Shown here: positions 5,794-10,523 of the stretch, one piece after another
Numbering within the stretch: the first letter of the stretch is position 1
Layout of the letters: the number at the start of each line of letters is the position of its first letter
DNA from: Oscillospiraceae bacterium
Lineage (GTDB): Bacteria; Bacillota; Clostridia; Oscillospirales; Ruminococcaceae
DNA length: 10,523 nt
Direction: 5' to 3'
Assembly (NCBI GenBank): GCA_017544185.1
Contig: JAFYEQ010000015.1
Span: forward strand, 1-10,523
Notes under the pieces: model-generated
What the model was told of the DNA's origin: nothing
Seen by the model: only the letters and a program-made list of their open reading frames with translations
The model's database searches: none
Position numbers and translations under genes: made by a program

Positions 5794-7374
5794 TCATCTT
5801 CCTTTCTTGAACAGTCCTCCGAACAGTCCCTTCTGCTGCTTTCTGCGCTGTCTGGGGACAGTGGGGATCTTGAATTTGGGGGCTTTCAGCCCGTAAGTGT
5901 ATTCACCTGCATTATGCGTCTCGAATGCTCTTTCGGAGACATAGGTCTCTATATCGCGGTAACCCGAGGGGGCGAAGATCAGTACGTCGAAGCCCAGATA
6001 CGACAGCATCAGCAGCTGCGTACATTCCAGCTTTGAGAAGGGATCCTCGATGGTATCCACCACTATCGCCTTGGGTATCTCCTTGGTGAAGTCGTATTGC
6101 TGCAGGAGCCTGAGTATCCTCTCGTTGAGGTTGAGCGCTACGTGCATGACGTAGTCCACTGTCTCCTGCTCGCTGTCCATGATCAGCAGGCCGTCGTCTA
6201 TGATCGCCTGAGCCTTCTCGAAGATCATCCGCTGGAGATGATCCTGCAGGAAGCCGTAGCGGTTGAGACGGGACCTGAGCAGACCGTCTATATCGATCTG
6301 CTTCCCCCGATGGAAGGGCGCGTACTGCCTTGAGGCGGACAGCCCCGGGGTGCGGTAGGCGGGTGCCTTGATGATGTATATCGACTTGTAGGTGATCAGA
6401 TCCTCGATCATCTCCCAGTAGGCGCCGATCTTTGCCATGCCGCCGGGGACACCGTTGATCTTGGCAAACACCACGGGTATGGTGACTATATCCCCGTTGA
6501 CTGCAAAACCGGGGCGGTACTTGGCCTCCTGATCCCACAGCAGATCTATCTCGTCGTAGGTGGTCTGGAGCACCACGGAGGAGATCTTCGTGAACTGCAT
6601 GGCGCGGAACATGGTATCGCCGCTGTAGAGCATACTGTCCAGCTCGCGCTCGGCGTTATACGCCACGGTGGACACCTTGGCCTTGACGGGAGCCGTGGGG
6701 AAGGGCATCACCGCATGGGATGCGCCCAGGGACTCATGCTGTATCTTGGCCGCGAAGGGACACTTGTCGAATATGTCCTTCGCCGCGTCGTCGGGGGATA
6801 TGCAGAGCACATCGAAGCCCGACCGCTGTGCAAAGCACAGGAACAGTACGTCCTCTGCCGAGGGCACGCCATAGTAGAGTATCACGGGTATCCTGTCGCC
6901 CCCTACCCCTATGGCACGGGATATGAACGTCATCTTCAGGGCGAGCATACCGCCGATCGTGAACATATCCCTGTCCGCCTTGGAGAGCATCTCGCCCAGG
7001 GCCTTCTGAGCGATGACCGTCCTCTCCGTGTCGCCGTTGACGGATACCAGACCGCACAGCCCCGAGATCACCGAGGCAGGGGACGAGGTATCCACCGAGG
7101 AGAGCAGCATCAGCGTCTCCCTTGGCAGGGATATAGGCTCATCTATGAGGGCGAAAGGCTTGCCGGACTTCAAATAGCTGCCCTTGAGATCGAAGAGAAA
7201 GTTATTGTATGCGTCCGGATCGCCGCAGCCCGTGATCATCAGAAAATATACGGGGATCATCTCGCTCTTGCTGAAATGACCGCCCCTTGAGTACAGACGG
7301 ACAGAATGCTCTTCGAGAAGAGTATCGGTCAGATGCGCCATATCCGCCTGTATCGTCTCAACTATCCTCTCCAT
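5794..7374 (-). CDS. yceG: YceG-like protein of the tellurite/stress 'biosynthetic module'
   Basis: This 526 aa protein matches the YceG family of the Bacillus yceC-I operon in length (about 537 there) and in its pairing with TelA. The family was proposed from genome context to belong to a Ter-associated biosynthetic module; no reaction is established. It is unrelated to E. coli YceG/MltG. Two similar segments are visible: IPVILYYGVPSAEDV...SGFDVLCISPDDAAKDI (about 162-201) and IPKAIVVDTIEDPFS...LGFDVLIFAPSGYRDI (about 433-475), suggesting a duplicated alpha/beta unit. No signal peptide or membrane helix is seen. The last 20 residues are strongly basic (RQRRKQQKGLFGGLFKKGR). The start at 7374 is chosen over ATG 7401 because the promoter places transcription initiation at about 7400, and AGAGGA sits seven bases before 7374. 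The stop is two bases before the preferred telA start. Confidence 0.87.
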   Translation of the reverse strand: MERIVETIQADMAHLTDTLLEEHSVRLYSRGGHFSKSEMIPVYFLMITGCGDPDAYNNFLFDLKGSYLKSGKPFALIDEPISLPRETLMLLSSVDTSSPASVISGLCGLVSVNGDTERTVIAQKALGEMLSKADRDMFTIGGMLALKMTFISRAIGVGGDRIPVILYYGVPSAEDVLFLCFAQRSGFDVLCISPDDAAKDIFDKCPFAAKIQHESLGASHAVMPFPTAPVKAKVSTVAYNAERELDSMLYSGDTMFRAMQFTKISSVVLQTTYDEIDLLWDQEAKYRPGFAVNGDIVTIPVVFAKINGVPGGMAKIGAYWEMIEDLITYKSIYIIKAPAYRTPGLSASRQYAPFHRGKQIDIDGLLRSRLNRYGFLQDHLQRMIFEKAQAIIDDGLLIMDSEQETVDYVMHVALNLNERILRLLQQYDFTKEIPKAIVVDTIEDPFSKLECTQLLMLSYLGFDVLIFAPSGYRDIETYVSERAFETHNAGEYTYGLKAPKFKIPTVPRQRRKQQKGLFGGLFKKGR

Positions 7375-7406
7375 CACACCATCCTCTGATCCTAATGTCA
7401 TATATC

Positions 7407-7435
7407 ATTATACAATACATATACATGAATGTCAA
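7407..7435 (-). promoter_or_regulatory. Perfect sigma-A promoter of yceG-telA
   Basis: On the minus strand TTGACA (7435-7430) and TATAAT (7412-7407) are separated by exactly 17 bases, a full consensus match. Transcription should start near 7400. That falls on the upstream ATG at 7401 and so supports translation from 7374 with a short leader of about 26 bases. No obvious operator palindrome overlaps it. Confidence 0.88.
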
Positions 7436-7470
7436 TAACCAAATTAGAAGCAAGATGAATATGCGGGACC

Positions 7471-8880
7471 TTATACCATGACTATCTTGCCCAGTTCCTC
7501 GAGCCATGAAGCGCCGCTGGCGCGGTAGGACTTCGCCATATCCGTTATGATGACGGAGTTGGTGTCGATGGTATCGGATTTACCGTTGATATAGGTGCCC
7601 GTAGCGCTGATGCAGTAGGGGTCGCCGTCGTTCATGCCGATATATATCATTATATGTCCCCTGAACCAGAGCAGAGACCCGATGGGAGCCTCGGACAGAG
7701 CCTCCAGCTTCTCCTCGTTGCTCATGCCCGACAGATCCACGGTGTGTACGTTCTTGAGGTCTGCGATCTGTCCCGATACGCGGGGGAGGCTGATGCCGAA
7801 GCAGCGGTATATCTCTCCTGCGATGCCCGAGCAGTCATTGGAGTAGTTGTCGCCTGCCCAGCCGTACCTGTCGCCGAGTCGCTTGAACGCCTGACGGACC
7901 ACGGCTTCTGCGGTATAGTCCAGATAGCCTACGTGTACGTCCTCGCGGATGGAGATCAGAGAGTACTTGTCACTGATATACCCGTCTGCCTTGCGTACAG
8001 GGAGCTTTACTATATAGCAGGCGGTGGTCTCACGGTCGTTGATCATCTTGGGAGCGGACTTCTTCTTCACCAGAGGGAGCACGGTGCCCATGGGGATAAG
8101 CTGCCCGGAGAGGGAGGGGGATCTTACGTCGTCCTGCAGACGGATCTCGCGGCCTGTCACCACCAGGAAGTCCTCGGGCTCCATGCGGTCGACCCAGTCC
8201 TCGCGGCTCTCACAGAGGGCTACGTACTTCTTGTTGACCCAGCCCGAGTATCCCTCGAACATGACATAGTACCAGTTCTTGTCCTTGGACTCGTGGAGCA
8301 CCACCAGCGGACGGAAGGGCATATACTCGCCCATGACCATCACGTCGAAGAACCTGTCGTCCTTGTCCTCGCCTATGAAGTCATAGGAGGGGTATATACG
8401 CAGGGAGGATCTGGCGGTGGAGTAGCCGTAGCGTACCTGTACGGTGTCGGGGACTTTGTCCATATCCGCATTGTCGATCAGCTTGTCCCAGTAGCTTTGG
8501 GTGGTGGGCTTGCCGTTCAGGTATGACGAGGACGGGTCGGGACAGGATATACTGTCGAATATGGCGCGGACGAAGCCGCCATCGATCTTGTCTTCTATAT
8601 CGTACAGCGACATCTCATAGTCGCCGACGCATTCGGCCTGTGCGTTATATTTATTTATCTGCTCTATCTCGTCGGCCGTATGGAGGATGTGCTCGTTGGT
8701 GCCCTCGAACACGGCGGAGGAGTTGTATTTGTTTATCCAATAGGTCGGAGCGGTCATACTATATGATACTCCGTCGTTCATGCGTACATATTCGCTCATA
8801 TCGAGCGCAGCTGCCTGTGCGCTCATGACGGCTATCACAGACAGTGAGAGAGCCATCGAAGCGATGCGTTTCAGATGCAT
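7471..8880 (-). CDS. Secreted NlpC/P60 cell-wall peptidase with SH3 domains (dipeptidyl-peptidase VI-like)
   Basis: This exported 469 aa enzyme is predicted to cleave peptidoglycan stem peptides, in this family typically the gamma-D-Glu to diamino-acid bond. Order: signal peptide (1-25, basic start, hydrophobic core, AQAAA end); an N-terminal region with YWINKYNSSAV (48-58) resembling the NlpC/P60 stabilising domain; two SH3-like domains (about 147-222, with WYYVMFEGYSGWV, and about 237-310); then the NlpC/P60 domain from about 323. The nucleophile is Cys350 in NDCSG and the general base is His409 in GHIMIYIG. At the usual third polar position (His in many relatives, 'IHA') this protein seems to have Ser425 (ISATG). 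The layout is like Bacillus YkfC. The start is supported by GGAGGT six bases upstream and by a perfect promoter. There is no clear terminator before the yceG promoter, so read-through into yceG is possible. Cell-wall turnover or defence are equally open. Confidence 0.9.
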   Translation of the reverse strand: MHLKRIASMALSLSVIAVMSAQAAALDMSEYVRMNDGVSYSMTAPTYWINKYNSSAVFEGTNEHILHTADEIEQINKYNAQAECVGDYEMSLYDIEDKIDGGFVRAIFDSISCPDPSSSYLNGKPTTQSYWDKLIDNADMDKVPDTVQVRYGYSTARSSLRIYPSYDFIGEDKDDRFFDVMVMGEYMPFRPLVVLHESKDKNWYYVMFEGYSGWVNKKYVALCESREDWVDRMEPEDFLVVTGREIRLQDDVRSPSLSGQLIPMGTVLPLVKKKSAPKMINDRETTACYIVKLPVRKADGYISDKYSLISIREDVHVGYLDYTAEAVVRQAFKRLGDRYGWAGDNYSNDCSGIAGEIYRCFGISLPRVSGQIADLKNVHTVDLSGMSNEEKLEALSEAPIGSLLWFRGHIMIYIGMNDGDPYCISATGTYINGKSDTIDTNSVIITDMAKSYRASGASWLEELGKIVMV

Positions 8881-8915
8881 ATCATTACCTCCCGTGGATA
8901 TCTACCCACTTTGAT

Positions 8916-8944
8916 ATTATACCATATCTATAATAAAATGTCAA
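8916..8944 (-). promoter_or_regulatory. Perfect sigma-A promoter of the NlpC/P60 gene
   Basis: On the minus strand TTGACA (8944-8939) and TATAAT (8921-8916) are 17 bases apart, again a full consensus match. Transcription should begin near 8909, leaving a leader of about 29 bases that contains the ribosome binding site GGAGGT (8892-8887) six bases before the ATG. Confidence 0.88.
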
Positions 8945-9010
8945 GCGCGGACGGAAGTTCCCTGCAAGGGGGGAGCAGTCCATATGATGGGTCGGGAAGT
9001 TCGAGCGATA

Positions 9011-9042
9011 CCGCGGGCGGACACGCAGGTCCGTCCCTACGG
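9011..9042. repeat. REP-like imperfect palindrome, possible copy of an interspersed repeat
   Basis: GGGCGGAC (9015-9022) pairs with GTCCGTCC (9029-9036) across a six-base loop, and an outer CCG (9011-9013) pairs with CGG (9040-9042). On the minus strand it reads CCGTAGGGACGGACC... ending in GTCCGCCCGCGG. This resembles the 'GTAGGGGCGRCC...GGYCGCCCG' palindromes scattered through intergenic regions of gut Firmicutes. Only one copy is in this window, so the repeat status is from memory of such elements. The surrounding gap (8945-9096) holds no gene that I can support. Confidence 0.45.
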
Positions 9043-9096
9043 AGATACCTGTTGTCCATAACAAGATCCCTGATCTTTGCGGCTCCTATAAACAAC

Positions 9097-9122
9097 GACC
9101 GCACCCCGTGCGGGATGCGGTC
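9097..9122 (-). terminator. Rho-independent terminator of the secreted chitobiase-module protein gene
   Basis: GACCGCA (9097-9103) and TGCGGTC (9116-9122) pair perfectly. CCC/GGG continues the stem across one A/C mismatch to a four-base loop. On the minus strand it is followed by GTTGTTTATA, a U-rich run. It lies 45 bases past the gene's stop codon. Confidence 0.82.
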
Positions 9123-9167
9123 ATCGTGTATGCAAACGTCTCACGATGGGAGCGTGAACGTCGTGCG

Positions 9168-10124
9168 TCAGCGGTTTATGAACGTCAGTACGTCACTGGT
9201 GACGAGGCCGCTGCGGATGGCTATAGCCCTGAGCGTCCTACCTCTGGGAACGTTGATCACCTTTGAGGTGCCCCATACGATGCGGCCGTTGGTGACGGTC
9301 AGCTTCTGAGCGCCATCGTTGATGCGGGGCATTGAGCCGTCGAGGGTGTATACTATATAGCTGTCGCGGGTCTGAGTGTATACCCTGAAATTGTTGGAGT
9401 TACGAGCACCCGAGCGGGCGATCAGCGGCGCTGAGATCTTGACGTTGTTGAGGCCCAGTTTGCAGACAGGGCTCCAGACGCCGTTGAGATAAGACTTGTA
9501 GAAGATCGCGGTAGATACGGGCTTGCTGAAGAAGACGGTCTCGCCTGCCTTGACGTGCTTGGAGGCGGTGCCGATGCTGGATGTGCCCAGCTCATAGTAT
9601 ATGTATGCGTTCTTGTTGCTGCAGTTGAAGGTCACCGACTTGCCGCCGAAGACCGACTTTACGGTAACGGTGGGCTGGGGGACGAGGGGGTAGTTGAGCG
9701 TGACGGATGCTGTGCCCTGTGCAACTACGCCGCCGGTAGCAGACCATCTTGTGCTCTGCCAGATATAATAGGTGCCTGCGGAAAGGCTGATGGTCCTGTC
9801 TATCGCAGCCATATCGGTGGAGCTGCTGAATGCCTGCTCCCAGTGTGCCTGTCGTATACCGCTGGAGTTATAGATGTAGAGGTTCAGGAACTGGTTCCAG
9901 CCATCGTTGAGCTCTGCTCTCGATCTTACCCTTACGTCGCAGGCCTTGGTGAGAGTGAACTTTACGTAAGGACGATACTCGCTGGTGATGGATACTCTGA
10001 CAGTGCTGCCAGAAGATGCATAAACATAGTTGTCATAGCCTGCCGCGCTGACGGGTGCTGCGGTCCCGATGATCATCGCTAACACAGCGAGGAGCATAAG
10101 GCCGATCTTTGTTAGTCGTTTCAT
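9168..10124 (-). CDS. Secreted protein with chitobiase/beta-hexosaminidase C-terminal-like modules
   Basis: This exported protein of 318 aa has no catalytic domain that I can see. The signal peptide spans about 1-28 (MKRLTKIGLM, hydrophobic core, APVSAA). Residues 33-145 look like a beta-sandwich of the pre-peptidase C-terminal type: YVKFTLTKACDVRVRS, then LNLYIYNSSG, then SLSAGTYYIWQS. A module at about 150-232 (AYIYYELG...IFYKSYLNGVWS) is followed by a clearer copy at 233-314 (DSYIVYTLDGSMPRINDG...GRTLRAIAIRSGLVTSDV), the chitobiase C-terminal/Fn3-associated pattern 'YTLDGS.P...LKAIA...G..SDV'. Such modules are usually accessory domains of secreted or wall-bound proteins. I chose the start at 10124 because GGAGGT (10131-10136) is six bases upstream and it begins the signal peptide. 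The longer frame from 10157 adds 11 residues without a ribosome binding site. It is divergent from the rRNA promoter. A surface-binding role is inferred. Confidence 0.85.
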   Translation of the reverse strand: MKRLTKIGLMLLAVLAMIIGTAAPVSAAGYDNYVYASSGSTVRVSITSEYRPYVKFTLTKACDVRVRSRAELNDGWNQFLNLYIYNSSGIRQAHWEQAFSSSTDMAAIDRTISLSAGTYYIWQSTRWSATGGVVAQGTASVTLNYPLVPQPTVTVKSVFGGKSVTFNCSNKNAYIYYELGTSSIGTASKHVKAGETVFFSKPVSTAIFYKSYLNGVWSPVCKLGLNNVKISAPLIARSGARNSNNFRVYTQTRDSYIVYTLDGSMPRINDGAQKLTVTNGRIVWGTSKVINVPRGRTLRAIAIRSGLVTSDVLTFINR

Positions 10125-10176
10125 AGTGATACCTCCGTTTCTGCTTCCCAAAACCAAAAAGAAAGCGTATACTTTT

Positions 10177-10205
10177 ATTATAGCTCATCCCAAAAATTAA
10201 TAAAG
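10177..10205 (-). promoter_or_regulatory. Probable promoter of the secreted chitobiase-module protein gene
   Basis: On the minus strand a perfect TATAAT (10182-10177) lies 52 bases upstream of the chosen ATG. The -35 region at 17 bases is CTTTAT, a poor match. The surrounding DNA is AT-rich. An alternative is TTGGGA-N16-TATACG just downstream. The weak -35 contrasts with the two perfect promoters of the central block and might mean activator dependence. Confidence 0.5.
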
Positions 10206-10264
10206 CACATAATATGAAAGGAAATGGTGTTAAATATAACGATAAAATGTCTGTATCGTGAACT

Positions 10265-10292
10265 GAAGAGCGACTGCTCGGGGTCGCTCTTC
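10265..10292. repeat. Perfect 10-bp inverted repeat in the divergent intergenic region
   Basis: GAAGAGCGAC (10265-10274) and GTCGCTCTTC (10283-10292) are exact complements around an eight-base loop. Neither strand has a U-run after it, so it is not a typical intrinsic terminator. It sits between the promoter of the secreted protein (minus) and the rRNA-type promoter (plus). It could be an operator, a remnant terminator or part of an unannotated RNA. The rest of this gap is AT-rich and without a gene I can support. Confidence 0.5.
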
Positions 10293-10369
10293 AAACTGCC
10301 CTAAAACATCAAAAAATGCCCTTAGTTCTTGTATAAAACGCTGATTCGGATAATTTTGCAAAAAAAGTA

Positions 10370-10398
10370 TTGACAAGCGAATCGGATCATGGTATACT
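10370..10398 (+). promoter_or_regulatory. Strong rRNA-type promoter with UP-like A/T tract
   Basis: TTGACA (10370-10375), a 17-base spacer and TATACT (10393-10398) form a near-consensus sigma-A promoter. Directly upstream lies an A/T-rich tract (10351-10369, TAATTTTGCAAAAAAAGTA) like an UP element. Transcription should start at about 10405. Together with the leader that follows, this fits an rRNA operon promoter. Confidence 0.85.
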
Positions 10399-10404
10399 AA
10401 ATAA

Positions 10405-10523
10405 GTCGCCCGATGATACGGGTGGTGAAAAGCAGCGTAAACGCGCAGTGTAATGCGGGTTTGCGAACGGATCTTGAAAACTGAACAATGAGAAATGTAA
10501 AACTTGTTTTACAGGATATATCA
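10405..10523 (+). other. rRNA operon leader with boxA-like element; 16S gene expected beyond the window
   Basis: The stretch carries no credible ORF but several short stems: CCCG/CGGG (10409-10420 area), CGCA/TGCG (10444-10457), and TGTAAAAC-tt-GTTTTACA (10496-10513). GATCTTGAAAACTGAACA (10470-10487) closely matches the 'TCTTTGAAAACT(A/G)AA' sequence found before rRNA genes and in 16S-23S spacers of Firmicutes, where it acts as a boxA antitermination and processing element. No 16S sequence has begun by the last base. The identity of the downstream gene is therefore an inference. Confidence 0.75.

Noticed and set aside
5794..7374. Reading 'YceG' as the lytic transglycosylase MltG
   Set aside because: MltG has an N-terminal membrane helix and a YceG/MltG catalytic domain with a conserved Glu; this protein has neither and pairs with TelA as in the Bacillus yce operon.
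7654..8526. Long plus-strand open frame opposite the NlpC/P60 gene
   Set aside because: The composition is typical of an antisense shadow and there is no start signal; the minus-strand gene has a signal peptide, catalytic motif, ribosome binding site and promoter.
7471..8880. Phage endolysin reading of the NlpC/P60 protein
   Set aside because: It has a signal peptide and a YkfC-like SH3 layout, and no holin or phage structural gene is nearby.
10214..10261. 15-codon ORF just before the 10265-10292 hairpin, like a leader peptide
   Set aside because: No ribosome binding site, no promoter I can support, no run of regulatory codons, and no plus-strand gene directly after the hairpin for it to control.
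10309..10337. A second rRNA promoter using TATAAA at 10332-10337
   Set aside because: The -35 region at the right distance (TCAAAA) is a poor match; the TTGACA/TATACT pair downstream is far better.

Overview
The window looks like a chromosomal segment of a gut Firmicute, probably Oscillospiraceae and close to Ruminococcus. The grounds are fairly GC-rich genes with heavy use of ATA, AGG and AGA codons, strong AGGAGG-type ribosome binding sites, consensus sigma-A promoters, a group III (PPi-type-like) phosphofructokinase, a zinc-ribbon membrane protein downstream of it, and a Firmicutes-style rRNA leader at the right edge. The genus is an inference from style, not a proven match. There are nine genes, no tRNA, no CRISPR and no transposase. 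The window ends just before what should be an rRNA operon.

Left block, plus strand (1-3121). A small membrane protein, cut at the window edge, precedes phosphofructokinase (450-1532). One base after that gene comes a zinc-ribbon, single-TM protein with an Asp/Tyr/Ser-rich tail (1534-2343). A long hairpin (2386-2422) closes this unit. A monocistronic, clearly AT-richer nitroreductase follows (2495-3121). It converges on the next block across a shared bidirectional terminator (3144-3175).

Central block, minus strand (3186-8880, read right to left). It starts with a secreted NlpC/P60 peptidase with SH3 domains, then a YceG-like protein and a TelA-family protein. These two are the core of the tellurite/stress (Ter-associated) module known from the Bacillus yceC-I operon. 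After a structured gap come an Imm51-like orphan immunity protein and MetA, a homoserine O-acyltransferase with the Glu111 signature of acetyl-CoA users. Both the NlpC gene and yceG have their own perfect TTGACA-N17-TATAAT promoter. The yceG promoter position decides its start codon (7374 rather than 7401).

Right block (8945-10523). A degenerate REP-like palindrome and a terminator lie downstream of a secreted protein with chitobiase C-terminal-like modules (9168-10124, minus). Divergent from it is a strong rRNA-type promoter (10370-10398) with a leader carrying the conserved boxA-like element found before Firmicutes rRNA genes. The 16S gene itself is presumably just outside the window.

The most interesting part is the yceG-telA pair with its flanking cell-wall peptidase. 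YceG shows an internal duplication and a very basic tail. The biochemical role of this module is still unclear, and this copy has no TerD, TerC or YceC-F partner inside the window. Most other content is ordinary chromosomal housekeeping.
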